Shown here in pieces: positions 9,624-18,679 of a DNA stretch of 64,000 nucleotides; within the stretch, counting starts at the first letter, position 1, and each line of letters opens with the position of its first letter. The stretch comes from Corynebacterium atypicum. GTDB lineage: Bacteria; Actinomycetota; Actinomycetes; Mycobacteriales; Mycobacteriaceae. The notes under the pieces are model-generated. The model was not told the origin of the DNA. It saw only the letters and a program-made list of their open reading frames with translations, and ran no database searches. The position numbers and the translations under genes were made by a program. The stretch covers positions 1,906,767 to 1,970,766 of the forward strand of contig NZ_CP008944.1 of assembly GCF_000732945.1 (NCBI RefSeq). The letters are read 5' to 3'.

Positions 9624-11135
9624 CTAACCGTTCATCCGCATGGTCCCGTTTTCCGCCAGGTTGAGATGGAAGGAGAAGGCCGTGCCCAGGTCGTGCGGGG
9701 TGTGCACGGACGTGCCCCTGAGGGCACGCTCGTAGTACTCCTCGAGCTGGGGGCGGTAATCGGGATGCGCGACCGAGATCATCTTTGCCGCCCGGTCGCG
9801 CGGCGTCAGGCCGCGCAGGTCCGCGTAGCCGTATTCGGTGATGACCACCATCACGTCATGCTCGGTGTGGTCGATGTGGGAAGCAAAGGGCACGATGGTC
9901 GAGATCTTCCCGTCCTTGGCCTCGGAGGGCGAGATGAACGAGGAGATAAAGGCGTTGCGGGTGAAGTCGCCGGAGCCGCCGATGCCGTTCATCATCCGAG
10001 TGCCGGAGACGTTGGTGGAGTTGATGTTGCCGTACAGGTCGGCCTCGATCATGCCGTTGGTAGCGATCAGCCCCACGCGGCGGATAACCTCCGGGTGGTT
10101 GGAGATCTGCTGCGGCCGCAGGACGATGTGCTCGCGGTACCGCGCGGCGTCCTCGTTCATCTTGTGGGCGTATTCCGGCGACAGCGAGAAAGAGGTGGCC
10201 GATGCCACGGTCATCTTACCGGCGTCGATGAGGTCCACCATGCCGTCCTGGATGACCTCGGTGTAGGCCTGGATGTTGGAGAACTTCGAGTCCAAAAGCC
10301 CAGCCATGACGGCGTTGGGCACGTTGCCCACCCCGGACTGCATGATGTAGCCGTCGTAAGCCAGCCGCCCCGCGGCGACCTCCGCCTCGAGGAAGTCGAG
10401 GAAGTTGCCGGCGATCTTCTCAGAGATTTCGTCGGCGGGCTTGAACGGGGCGTTGCGGTCAGCCTCGTTGGTCATCACGACCGCCACGACCTTCTCCGGG
10501 TCGATTTCAATGTCCGTGGTGCCGATGCGGTCACCGACGTTGGTGATCGGGATCGGGACCCGGTTCGGCAGGTGCGGCATCCTCCAGATGTCATGCATGC
10601 CTTCGAGGTCGAGGGACTGCCACTCGTTGACCTCAATGATGATCTTGTCGGCCGCCTCGAGGTACTCGACGTTGTTGCCCACGGCCGAGGAGGGCACGAT
10701 GTGGCCTGCCTCGGTGATGCGTACGGCTTCTACTACCGCGACGTCGACGTCGATAAAGCCCTGCTGGACGTACATCCCCATGTGGGAGAGGTGGATGTCC
10801 TGATAGTTGATTTCGCCCGAGTTAATGGACTTTCGCATGCTCGGGTCGGACTGGTACGGCGCGCGGTAGTTGATCGCGTTCGCCTCGGCGAGCACGCCGT
10901 CGCAGTCCGGCGCAGTCGATGCGCCGGTGAGCACGTTGATCTTGTAGTCTTCGCCAGCCTGGTGGAAGTTCTTCGCACGCTCGGCGATGGCCGTCGGCAA
11001 CGCCTTGGGGTAGCCGGCGCCGGTGAACCCGGACATGCCGACCATATCGCCATTGTTGATGAATTCCGCGGCCTCTTCGGCGCTCATCAACTTCGCGGCA
11101 AGCTGGGCGTTTGCGATACGTTCACTCATGTTCAT
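9624..11135 (-). CDS. cat: Acetyl-CoA hydrolase / succinyl-CoA:acetate CoA-transferase
   Basis: This 503-aa CoA-transferase of the AarC/SCACT type probably exchanges CoA between succinyl-CoA and acetate, linking acetate activation to the TCA cycle; C. glutamicum has such an enzyme (ActA/Cat). Recognisable blocks are the N-terminal GMSGFTGAGYPKALP, the central VASATSFSLSPEY and GIGGSGDFTRNAF, and the C-terminal EYGYADLRGLTPRDRA. A Shine-Dalgarno (AAGGGATGAAC-ATG) precedes the start at 11135. It is a single gene, terminating toward tRNA-Lys and diverging from dusB across about 280 bp. That intergenic region contains an AGGGGGT run at 11316-11322 that fits the loose RamA motif. Confidence 0.92.
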   Translation of the reverse strand: MNMSERIANAQLAAKLMSAEEAAEFINNGDMVGMSGFTGAGYPKALPTAIAERAKNFHQAGEDYKINVLTGASTAPDCDGVLAEANAINYRAPYQSDPSMRKSINSGEINYQDIHLSHMGMYVQQGFIDVDVAVVEAVRITEAGHIVPSSAVGNNVEYLEAADKIIIEVNEWQSLDLEGMHDIWRMPHLPNRVPIPITNVGDRIGTTDIEIDPEKVVAVVMTNEADRNAPFKPADEISEKIAGNFLDFLEAEVAAGRLAYDGYIMQSGVGNVPNAVMAGLLDSKFSNIQAYTEVIQDGMVDLIDAGKMTVASATSFSLSPEYAHKMNEDAARYREHIVLRPQQISNHPEVIRRVGLIATNGMIEADLYGNINSTNVSGTRMMNGIGGSGDFTRNAFISSFISPSEAKDGKISTIVPFASHIDHTEHDVMVVITEYGYADLRGLTPRDRAAKMISVAHPDYRPQLEEYYERALRGTSVHTPHDLGTAFSFHLNLAENGTMRMNG

Positions 11136-11415
11136 CCCTTAATATCTCGCGGACTGTCTTGGTTATCCCATCGCCGGGTCGGGCCGGGCTGAGCCACGCT
11201 CACCCGACCACTCGCCACAATGGTAGTGACACAAGACACTTTGCGCCGTATTTTTTCATAACTTCCCAATTTTACTCCGCTGACCTGCAGACTTCTCGGG
11301 TGAGGTGAACTCCTGAGGGGGTGGGCAGAAAGGTGGACCCGACTGCCACGCGACCGGAAGCGCACACGCGCGATCAGTTGAATGCGCGCACCCTGTTGGG
11401 CGACAATGTCTGCTT

Positions 11416-12561
11416 GTGACTGTCACCATCGGGCCGCTGTCCCTTGCCTCCCCCGTCATCCTGGCCCCTATGGCCGGGGTGACCAACATGGCTTTTCGCA
11501 TGCTCTGCCGCGAGTTGGAGGAAGAGAAATGCGGCACGGTCTCCGGGCTCTACGTCTGCGAGATGGTGACCGCCCGGGCACTTGTGGAAGGCAACGAGAA
11601 AACCCGCGCGATGACCCGTTTCCACCCCGCGGAAAAGCCGCGCAGCCTGCAGCTATACACCACGGACCCGCGCTTTACTGCGGAGGCGGTGCGCATGATC
11701 GCGGCCGAGGACCTGGCCGATCACGTGGACCTCAACTTTGGTTGCCCCGTGCCCAAGGTCACCCGGCGCGGCGGCGGTTCGGCGATTCCGTTCAAGCGGC
11801 GCCTGTATCGCAATATCGTCGCCGCTGCGGTACGGGCCGCCCGGCCTGCCGGGATACCGGTGACCGTCAAGTTCCGCATCGGCATCGACGAGGAGCACCA
11901 CACGCACCTCGACGCCGGGCGAATAGCGGCGCAGGAGGGCGCGAGCGCGGTCACGCTCCACGCGCGCACGGCTGCGCAGCGCTATTCGGGCGAGGCGCGG
12001 TGGGCGGAGATCGCCCGGCTCAAGGAGCATCTGGCGGACACGGGGGTGCCGGTGTTGGGCAACGGGGACATTTTCGGCGCCCACGACGCGCGGGCGATGC
12101 TCGACGCCACGGGTTGCGACGGCGTGGAGGTCGGCCGGGGGTGTCTGGGCCGGCCCTGGCTGTTCGCAGAGCTGAGCGCCGAGTTGCGCGGCGAGCCGAT
12201 TCCGCCGGAGCCGACCTTCGGCGAGGTAGCTACGATCATCATGCGCCACGCCCGGTGGCTGACCCAGCTTGAGGGCGAGGCGCACGGATGCCGCAGCTTG
12301 CGCAAGCATATCGGCTGGTACCTGCGCGGCTTTCCGGTAGGCGGCCAGCTGCGCGGGCAGCTGGCCCGCACCTCCTCGCTAGCGGAGCTTGACGGTCTGC
12401 TATCCCCGTTCTACGGCAGCCAGGCACGCGCCGCGGACGCCTGGGGTCCGCGCGGTAGGCAAGGATCGCCGGCCAAGGTGGCGTTGCCCGAGGGGTGGTT
12501 GGATGACCCGGAGGACGAGACGGTGCCGGTGGGTGCGGAGATTGAGGCAAATGGCGGCTAG
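11416..12561 (+). CDS. dusB: tRNA-dihydrouridine synthase (DusB family)
   Basis: An FMN- and NADPH-dependent enzyme reducing uridines in the tRNA D-loop. The 381-aa protein has the TIM-barrel start ILAPMAGVTNMAFR, the DHVDLNFGCPVPKVTRRGGG block containing the conserved catalytic-region cysteine, VTVKFRIGID, and the phosphate-binding LGNGDI and DGVEVGRGCLGRPW blocks. GTG 11416 is the family start; no clear Shine-Dalgarno is present. The C-terminal extension from about residue 330 is Pro/Gly-rich and poorly conserved. phoU follows 99 bp downstream on the same strand but has its own -10 signal. Confidence 0.94.
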   Translation: MTVTIGPLSLASPVILAPMAGVTNMAFRMLCRELEEEKCGTVSGLYVCEMVTARALVEGNEKTRAMTRFHPAEKPRSLQLYTTDPRFTAEAVRMIAAEDLADHVDLNFGCPVPKVTRRGGGSAIPFKRRLYRNIVAAAVRAARPAGIPVTVKFRIGIDEEHHTHLDAGRIAAQEGASAVTLHARTAAQRYSGEARWAEIARLKEHLADTGVPVLGNGDIFGAHDARAMLDATGCDGVEVGRGCLGRPWLFAELSAELRGEPIPPEPTFGEVATIIMRHARWLTQLEGEAHGCRSLRKHIGWYLRGFPVGGQLRGQLARTSSLAELDGLLSPFYGSQARAADAWGPRGRQGSPAKVALPEGWLDDPEDETVPVGAEIEANGG

Positions 12562-12647
12562 GCCGGCTGGGCGCCGTTCGCTTCCGATTAACCGAAAGTT
12601 CTTCCGCCTGTAGCGCCCGGCACACCCGGGCTTTAACTCACGATGAC

Positions 12648-12653
12648 TAAGGT
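12648..12653 (+). promoter_or_regulatory. -10 hexamer of phoU (leaderless)
   Basis: TAAGGT ends 7 nt before the phoU ATG; no -35 of note. Confidence 0.4.
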
Positions 12654-12660
12654 TTAGCAC

Positions 12661-13329
12661 ATGCGCGCTGCTTATCGGGAACACCTCAACGCCTTTGCCA
12701 ACGACTTGATCTCGATGTGCGATATGTCCGAAGAGGTCATGCGCAAAGCGCACCACGCGCTGGTTGGCGCCTCCCTGCAATCCGCCGAGGACGCGCTGTC
12801 GCTCGACGAGGACATCGATCGGCTGGTGGAGGTGTGCGAGGCCCGCGCCGTCGAGCTGCTCGCGCTTGAGGGCCCGGTGGCCCGAGATCTGCGCCAGGTG
12901 GTCTCTTCTATCTACATCGTCGAGGACTTCCGACGCATGGCGGCGCTCGCTATGCACATCGCGAATGCAGCTCGACGCCGCCACCCGGACTACGCCTGCC
13001 CGGAGCTGGTGCGCGGGCACTTCTCGCGGATGGGCGAACTGGACTTGCACATGGTGGCGAAGATCCGCGACCTGCTGGTGGATCCAGACGCCGATTCAGC
13101 CGTCAGCCTGAACGAGGACGACGACGCCGTGGATGACATCCACGAGCACATCATGGTTTCGCTGACGCAAAAGGAATGGCCGTTTAGCACCCGCGAGGCG
13201 GTCGACGTGGCATTGATCGCCCGTTACTACGAGCGCTACGCGGACCACGCAGTCAATGTGTCCTCGCGGGTGATTTACCTGACCACGGGCCTGGTCCGCG
13301 AGGACTACTTGGCGCAGCGCAGCCGCTAG
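12661..13329 (+). CDS. phoU: Phosphate transport system regulatory protein PhoU
   Basis: A 222-aa protein with two three-helix PhoU domains (about residues 15-100 and 120-205). It carries the metal-binding-type acidic motifs [11 protein letters not shown] and [15 protein letters not shown] and the repeat signature [21 protein letters not shown]. PhoU proteins dampen Pho signalling and phosphate uptake by contacting PstB and the sensor kinase. Here phoU is not in the pst operon but convergent to pstB, with the stop codons overlapping by four bases (13326-13329). Confidence 0.95.
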   Translation: MRAAYREHLNAFANDLISMCDMSEEVMRKAHHALVGASLQSAEDALSLDEDIDRLVEVCEARAVELLALEGPVARDLRQVVSSIYIVEDFRRMAALAMHIANAARRRHPDYACPELVRGHFSRMGELDLHMVAKIRDLLVDPDADSAVSLNEDDDAVDDIHEHIMVSLTQKEWPFSTREAVDVALIARYYERYADHAVNVSSRVIYLTTGLVREDYLAQRSR

Positions 13330-14099
13330 CCGAAGCGGCCGGCGATGTAATCTTCCGTCTCTTTTTTGTCCGGGTTCTCAAAGATCTTCCGGGTCGGGCC
13401 GACCTCGACCAGGCGCCCGGGCTTGCCGGTGGCCTCCAGCGAGTAGAAGGCGGTCTGGTCGGAGACGCGGGCGGCCTGCTGCATGTTGTGCGTCACGATC
13501 ACGATCGTGAAGTCCTCTTTGAGCTGGTGGATGAGGTCCTCGACGGCCAGGGTCGAAATCGGGTCCAGGGCCGAGCAGGGCTCGTCCATGAGCAGCACCT
13601 CGGGCTCGACCGCAATGGCGCGGGCGATGCACAGGCGCTGCTGCTGGCCGCCGGAGAGCCCTCCCCCGGGCTTGTCCAGGCGGTCCTTGACTTCCTCCCA
13701 GAGGTTCGCGCCGCGCAGCGACTTCTCCGCCACCTCTTTGAGCTTCTTTTTGTTTTTCTCGCCGGCAAGCTTCAGGCCTGCGACCACGTTGTCTTCGATG
13801 GACATGGTCGGAAATGGGTTGGCCTTCTGGAAGACCATGCCGATGGTGTTGCGCACGGAGACGGGATCGACCTTGGGAGCGTAGATGTCATGCCCGTCGA
13901 GGAGGACCTTGCCCTTGACGTGCGCTCCGGGGATCACCTCATGCATCCGGTTAATTGTGCGCAGTACGGTGGACTTGCCGCAGCCCGACGGGCCGATGAA
14001 GGCGGTCACCGACTGGGCCGGCACCGAAAGGTTGACGTTTTGTACGGCGTGGAAATCGCCGTAGTAGATGTTGAGGTCTTGCAGTTCGAGCTTGGACAT
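13326..14099 (-). CDS. pstB: Phosphate ABC transporter ATP-binding protein PstB
   Basis: A 257-aa ATPase of the high-affinity phosphate importer. It carries Walker [10 protein letters not shown] (about residues 36-44), the Q-loop, signature LSGGQQQRL, Walker [14 protein letters not shown] and the switch His in VTHNMQQA. It is last in the minus-strand operon pstS-pstC-pstA-pstB, 63 bp after pstA. Its stop overlaps that of convergent phoU. Confidence 0.97.
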   Translation of the reverse strand: MSKLELQDLNIYYGDFHAVQNVNLSVPAQSVTAFIGPSGCGKSTVLRTINRMHEVIPGAHVKGKVLLDGHDIYAPKVDPVSVRNTIGMVFQKANPFPTMSIEDNVVAGLKLAGEKNKKKLKEVAEKSLRGANLWEEVKDRLDKPGGGLSGGQQQRLCIARAIAVEPEVLLMDEPCSALDPISTLAVEDLIHQLKEDFTIVIVTHNMQQAARVSDQTAFYSLEATGKPGRLVEVGPTRKIFENPDKKETEDYIAGRFG

Positions 14100-14162
14100 T
14101 GGGTTTCGCTCCGGGTTTCTTCTTCGGCGGGTGAACGTGTAGTGCGGCTGGGGCTTGCGGCC

Positions 14163-15095
14163 TTAATTCTTGACCGAGAACTTCGCCGAGATGAACCTCG
14201 CGGCGATGTTGAGCACGGCGATGATGATGACCAAGGTCAACGCGGCGCCCCAGAGTTTGTCCAGCACGGCGGGCGCCGTGCCCGCCTTGTACATGTCGAG
14301 CATCATCAGCGGCAGCGAGGACTGGGGCCCGCCGGCCGGGTTCCAGTTGATGATGCTGGAGGTGCCTACCAGGATCAGCACTGGGGCGGATTCTCCCATG
14401 ACGCGCGCGATGGCAAGCATGATTCCGGTGACGATGCCGGATAGCGCGGTGGGCAGCACGATCCGCACGATGGTCTTCCACTTGGGCACCCCAAGTGCGT
14501 ACGAGGCTTCGCGAAGATCGTGCGGAACGACCCGCAGCATTTCCTCGGTGTTGCGCACGATCACGGGAACCATGAGCAGCACCAGCGACAGCGAAACCGC
14601 TAGACCGGACTTGCCCTGACCCAAGACGGAGACCCACAGGGCGAAGATGAACAGCGCGGCGACGATGGACGGCACCCCGGAGAGGATGTCCACCATGAAG
14701 GTGGTGATCTTGCCGAGCTTGCCGCCCCGGGCGTACTCGACCAGGTAGATGGCCGTGAACACCCCGATCGGGATGGAGATCAGGGAGCAGATCAGGGTCT
14801 GCACGAACGTCCCGACGATCGCGTGCGCGGCGCCGCCGCCGGGGGCCATGTTCGATATCCCGCGCTGCGAAGTGGTCCACCACTCCGGGCTGAGCACCAC
14901 GCCGATGCCGTTCTTGATGACTACGGCCAGCACCCAGACCAGCGGGATGAGCGCGACAAACATCGTGAGGTAGATGACGACTTTGGCGACGTTGTCGGCC
15001 AGCTTGCGTCCCGGGGAGATTTGGTTGAACGTCGGCTCGGTGGCGGCGACGCTCACCGCCTCCGCGGCCGCATCGATCTTCGTTGCTTGGTTCAC
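14163..15095 (-). CDS. pstA: Phosphate ABC transporter permease PstA
   Basis: A 310-aa inner-membrane subunit with six predicted transmembrane segments: one at about residues 35-60, then the transporter core. The EAA-type cytoplasmic loop near residues 200-220 reads EASYALGVPKWKTIVRIVLPTALSGI. Together with PstC it forms the channel through which PstB drives phosphate delivered by PstS. The start is 22 bp after the pstC stop. Confidence 0.96.
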   Translation of the reverse strand: MNQATKIDAAAEAVSVAATEPTFNQISPGRKLADNVAKVVIYLTMFVALIPLVWVLAVVIKNGIGVVLSPEWWTTSQRGISNMAPGGGAAHAIVGTFVQTLICSLISIPIGVFTAIYLVEYARGGKLGKITTFMVDILSGVPSIVAALFIFALWVSVLGQGKSGLAVSLSLVLLMVPVIVRNTEEMLRVVPHDLREASYALGVPKWKTIVRIVLPTALSGIVTGIMLAIARVMGESAPVLILVGTSSIINWNPAGGPQSSLPLMMLDMYKAGTAPAVLDKLWGAALTLVIIIAVLNIAARFISAKFSVKN

Positions 15096-15117
15096 GGTGA
15101 AATCCTCTCCCTAAGTC

Positions 15118-16224
15118 CTACTTCGACTTCACAATCGAGCGGGCGATCGAGTTGACCGCGAAGGTCAAGACGAATAGCACCAGTCCCGCCGCGATGTAGG
15201 CCCCGGCGGAGATGTCGTTATTGAATTCTGCGGCTGCGTTCGCGATCGCGGTGGCAAACGTCGTGCCGCCGTCGAAAAGCGAGAACCGGAAGTGTGCCGA
15301 GGGCGAGACGACCATGTACAGGGCCATCGTCTCGCCCAGCGCGCGGCCCAGGCCGAGCATGGCGCCGGAGATGTAGCCGGACATGCCGAAGGGCAGCACC
15401 GTCATGCGCACAACCTCCCATTTGGTGGCGCCGAGCGCCTGGGCGGCCTCGATCTGGCCCCTCGGGGTCTGGACAAAGACCTCCCGGGCGGTAGCGGCGA
15501 TCACCGGCAGGATCATCACGGCCAGGACGACACCACCGGTCATGATGTTGCGACCGGTGCCGAACCCGGGCGAGTTCGGGTACACCTCGAACAGGAAGAA
15601 GTCGCCCGCCCAGCTGTTGAGCCAGGCGTAGAAGTCGCCCAGGAAGGGCCCCAGCGTCTGCCAGCCCCACAGCCCGTAGACGATCGAGGGCACGGCGGCG
15701 AGCATATCCACGAGGTAGCCTAGCGGCTTGACCATGCGTTTGGGGGCGTAGTTGGACAGGAAGATCGCCACGCCGAGCGCGATCGGCATGGCGATCACCA
15801 GGGCGACCAGCGAGATGAGGACGGTCACCGCGAAGAGGTTCGGGATGCCGAACTGCATGGCGGTGGTGTCTTGCGTCTGCCAGGTGCCGGTGTAGGTGAG
15901 AAAGCCCCAGAAGCCGCCCTCGTTGCGGGCCAGCGCAGGGATGGCCCGCAAGATCAGGAACAACCCGATGGCCGCAATGATGACCGTAATCAGCGTCGCC
16001 GCCGAGGTGGAGAGGAACTCAAAGACGCGGTCGCCGGGGCGTTTGACGCCGGCGCGCCGGCCCGCGGTATCAGAAATAGCCTCGGGTTCCGGGGTCAGCG
16101 GACCGCCGGCAGCGGCGCCTAGCGTATCCGCGCTGGGGCTCGCGGCTGAATCACGCGTGCCGGCGGGGCCTCCGGCCGCATCTCGAGGAGTGCGCCTATC
16201 CCTATCGGGAGTGTGAGGTGCCAT
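15118..16224 (-). CDS. pstC: Phosphate ABC transporter permease PstC
   Basis: A 368-aa membrane protein with six predicted segments. The cytoplasmic coupling loop reads EAAQALGATKWEVVRMTVLPFG near residues 265-285. About 70 N-terminal residues before the first membrane helix are Pro/Ala/Arg-rich and predicted unstructured, a longer tail than in enterobacterial PstC. It begins 64 bp after pstS and is followed closely by pstA. Confidence 0.96.
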   Translation of the reverse strand: MAPHTPDRDRRTPRDAAGGPAGTRDSAASPSADTLGAAAGGPLTPEPEAISDTAGRRAGVKRPGDRVFEFLSTSAATLITVIIAAIGLFLILRAIPALARNEGGFWGFLTYTGTWQTQDTTAMQFGIPNLFAVTVLISLVALVIAMPIALGVAIFLSNYAPKRMVKPLGYLVDMLAAVPSIVYGLWGWQTLGPFLGDFYAWLNSWAGDFFLFEVYPNSPGFGTGRNIMTGGVVLAVMILPVIAATAREVFVQTPRGQIEAAQALGATKWEVVRMTVLPFGMSGYISGAMLGLGRALGETMALYMVVSPSAHFRFSLFDGGTTFATAIANAAAEFNNDISAGAYIAAGLVLFVLTFAVNSIARSIVKSK

Positions 16225-16288
16225 GAAGTTTTACGTTCCTTTGACGGTATTCGGTGGGATAAGGGCGGGCCGCGGCGGCTCGTGCACC

Positions 16289-17347
16289 CTAGTTGAGCGC
16301 GTCGACGGCCTCCCGCAGGCGCTCGGCGTGCTTGCCGGTAACCGGGATGTAGCCGCGGTCAGCGAGCCCGTCGTCCTGGTGATCAAGGGCCAAGCTCAGG
16401 AACTCCTTGACGGCCTTGCCCGCCTCCGGCGTATCGGTGCCCGAGTAGTCCGAGCAGACGATCTCGTAGGTGGTCAGCACCAGCGGGTAGGCGCCGGTGG
16501 AGTCCATGGAGAACAGCTTGTTGGTGTCCACCACCATATTGTGTCCCTCCGTCTTGAAGTCGAGGTTATCCAGGGCCTTGGAAACCGAGTCCTGCCCCAA
16601 CTCGACGGGACCGTGGCCGAAGTCGAGGTGGGCGGCTTCGAGCTTGTCGTTCTGGTCCACGAAGCCGGCCTCGACGTAGGTGATCGCGCCGTCGTTGTTG
16701 TTGGCCTCCGTGGCCACACCGTTGGAGCCGCTGGCCCCGGAGCCCACGGACTGGGGGAACTGCTGGCCGGTGGTGTCCCAGTTCTCCGGGGTGGCGGCCT
16801 TGAGGAACTTCTGGAAGTTGTCCGAGGTCCCGGACTCGTCGGAGCGGTAGACGACGGTGATGCCCTTATCAGGCAGGTCGACGCCCTCGTTGGCGGCGGC
16901 GATCTCCGGGTCGTTCCACTTGGTGATCTCGCCCTTGAAGATCTTGGCCACGCTATCCACGGTGAGGTTGAGCTCGTCGACGCCGTCGAGGTTGTAGGCG
17001 ATGGCCACCGGCCCGATGACGAAGGGCAGGTGCCAGGCCTCGGCGCCGCCGCACCGGTTGGCGGCCGGCTCGATCTGGTCATCGGCCAGCGGGGAATCGG
17101 AGCCGGCGAAGGTGGCCTGGCCGCCGATAAAGTTCTGGCGCCCGGAGCCGGAGCCGGACGCGTTGTAGGCCAGGCTCGATCCGGTTTCGGCATACTTGGT
17201 GCCGAAGTAGTCCATGGCGTTCTGCTGGGAGCTAGCACCCTCACCGACAAGCTCGCCGCCGGCGTTTTCCGAGCAGGCGACCATGCCGGCCGCAGCAGTG
17301 GCCACGACGCCGATAGAAGCCACCACTCGCGCGATGTTCTTATTCAC
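16289..17347 (-). CDS. pstS: Phosphate-binding lipoprotein PstS
   Basis: The extracytoplasmic phosphate receptor of the PstSCAB importer. The open frame extends to 17455, but GTG 17347 is chosen: AAAGG lies about 10 nt upstream and the protein then begins with a typical lipoprotein signal (NKNIARVVASIGVVATAAAG, then MVAC with the lipid-anchored Cys). The mature protein is a type II binding protein with phosphate-contact motifs GEGASSQ, SGSGSGR, AGSDSPL and YRSDESGTSDNF. It is the first gene of the operon, with PHO-box-like repeats about 150 bp upstream. Confidence 0.95.
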   Translation of the reverse strand: MNKNIARVVASIGVVATAAAGMVACSENAGGELVGEGASSQQNAMDYFGTKYAETGSSLAYNASGSGSGRQNFIGGQATFAGSDSPLADDQIEPAANRCGGAEAWHLPFVIGPVAIAYNLDGVDELNLTVDSVAKIFKGEITKWNDPEIAAANEGVDLPDKGITVVYRSDESGTSDNFQKFLKAATPENWDTTGQQFPQSVGSGASGSNGVATEANNNDGAITYVEAGFVDQNDKLEAAHLDFGHGPVELGQDSVSKALDNLDFKTEGHNMVVDTNKLFSMDSTGAYPLVLTTYEIVCSDYSGTDTPEAGKAVKEFLSLALDHQDDGLADRGYIPVTGKHAERLREAVDALN

Positions 17348-17494
17348 TAGAAAGCCTTTCCGGTGCATACCTTGGGTCTTTTGCCCGCTACACGCGGGCC
17401 TACCACGAAAGCCGCGAAGAGTTTCCGAGCATGTGGCCCGGGTTGCTTTGGGCACTGCCTAAACGTAGAGCTCGTGGGCGTACGTACTTTCACG

Positions 17495-17516
17495 CGCAGA
17501 TGAACGAGCCGTAAAC
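17495..17516 (-). promoter_or_regulatory. PHO-box-like direct repeats upstream of pstS
   Basis: On the minus strand two 11-nt units run head to tail: GTTTACGGCTC (complement of 17506-17516) and GTTCATCTGCG (complement of 17495-17505). The spacing and the GTTYAYS core match actinobacterial PhoP/PhoR boxes such as those of Streptomyces. The intergenic stretch 17348-17659 otherwise contains no gene. Confidence 0.6.
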
Positions 17517-17659
17517 GACAGCCGTACCGATAAAAAACTTGCATATCGGAAGCTTTCCCAAACGGTGGCGTGCGCCATATTTTGAGACTTTATCGGCCCA
17601 TATCACCCATACCCAAGGCCGCACCCCACCCCCTTACGGGGGTATATTGGCGGGCCTAG

Positions 17660-18625
17660 TTAACTATTCGCTGCGGGATCGCTGGCCGGCGCATAAACGA
17701 CGTGCCGCTCGGCTTCCATAAAACCGCGGCGCTCGTACGCCTTGACCGCAGCCGCATTATCGCTTTCCACGTACAAGATGACCCGCTCAGCGCCACGCCC
17801 GGCAAGATGGCTAAGTCCGAGCTCGAGCAGTGGATCGCCCAGGTGGCGGCCCCGGTAATCTCCGGCGAGCCCGATCACGTAGACCTCACCGGTCAGCTCG
17901 CCGCCCGGCACGTCAGCCCCGTGCCACTTAGTCCAATGGAACCCCGCGAGCTTTCGCCGGGACTCATCCCAGATGAACCACACCCCGCCCGGCTCGAACC
18001 AATCGCTGGCCATGCCGGCTTCGAGGCGGGACAAATCCCAACCGCCCTGCTCTGGGTGCCAGGAAAAGGCATCATTGTTCACGGCGAGCCACTGCTCAAG
18101 CACCCAGTCCCTACCCCAGCGGCGCACGGACTCCTCGAGGTCAACCGCCTCCAGGCCGGCGGGCAGGGCAATCGCCTCGCCCGAGCCCGCAGACCCCGGC
18201 CGCTCACCCAGCTTCTCAGCCGTAAGGGCAAGCACCAGCAACTGGCGGGTGGGGCGCAGCCCCAGCGCGCGGGCGAAGACTTGGGCCGCCGGCACGTCCC
18301 CGTGCGCCCACAGGGGCACCCCCGCAAGCTCACGGGCAAGCGCGGTACCCACCCCGCGGCGTCGATAGTCGGGGGCGACGACGAGCTCACCCGTCTCGCC
18401 GTCGCTGGCCGCCAGCCCCACCAGCTGGCCGTCGGCGTGCGCGAGCACGTGCGCGTGCCCCAGCTCTGGCTGGGAGAGGCCCTTGACAAACTGCTCGGAA
18501 AGCGCCTCGAAGCCGTCGTGCGCCAGCCCGGCGCGCACGAGCTGCGCGGCCTCTTCGGCATCGGGAGCGTGGCGCTGCAGGGTGAAACTAGAGGCGGCAG
18601 AGTGAGAGTGCGGGGTCTGGCTCAT
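17660..18625 (-). CDS. mshD: Mycothiol synthase (acetyltransferase MshD)
   Basis: MshD acetylates Cys-GlcN-Ins with acetyl-CoA, the last step of mycothiol synthesis. It is 321 aa with two tandem GNAT domains. The acetyl-CoA loops read APDYRRRGVGTAL (about residues 85-97) and LAGDYRGRHLGDPL (about residues 255-268), and the family motif NNDAFSWHPEQGGW lies between them. ATG 18625 is 6 nt from a TAGGGT -10, implying a leaderless mRNA. It is divergent from the DUF2993 gene; the same neighbour pair occurs around mshD in mycobacteria. Confidence 0.95.
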   Translation of the reverse strand: MSQTPHSHSAASSFTLQRHAPDAEEAAQLVRAGLAHDGFEALSEQFVKGLSQPELGHAHVLAHADGQLVGLAASDGETGELVVAPDYRRRGVGTALARELAGVPLWAHGDVPAAQVFARALGLRPTRQLLVLALTAEKLGERPGSAGSGEAIALPAGLEAVDLEESVRRWGRDWVLEQWLAVNNDAFSWHPEQGGWDLSRLEAGMASDWFEPGGVWFIWDESRRKLAGFHWTKWHGADVPGGELTGEVYVIGLAGDYRGRHLGDPLLELGLSHLAGRGAERVILYVESDNAAAVKAYERRGFMEAERHVVYAPASDPAANS

Positions 18626-18631
18626 GAGCCC

Positions 18632-18637
18632 ACCCTA
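18632..18637 (-). promoter_or_regulatory. -10 hexamer of mshD (leaderless)
   Basis: TAGGGT on the minus strand, 6 nt before the mshD ATG. Confidence 0.45.
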
Positions 18638-18666
18638 CGTTCTTCGGCACCGCCGGCGCCGCCGGC

Positions 18667-18672
18667 TAGACT
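18667..18672 (+). promoter_or_regulatory. -10 hexamer of the DUF2993 gene (leaderless)
   Basis: TAGACT lies 7 nt before GTG 18680 and helps to fix that start in a frame that is open far upstream. Confidence 0.45.
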
Positions 18673-18679
18673 TCCTTTT

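Noticed and set aside
9621..11192. 523-codon plus-strand frame opposite cat/actA
   Set aside because: Shadow of the CoA-transferase; its composition is Val/Asp/His-biased with no domain.
17702..18679. Long plus-strand open frame upstream of the DUF2993 start
   Set aside because: It is the antisense shadow of mshD; the DUF2993 protein starts at GTG 18680.
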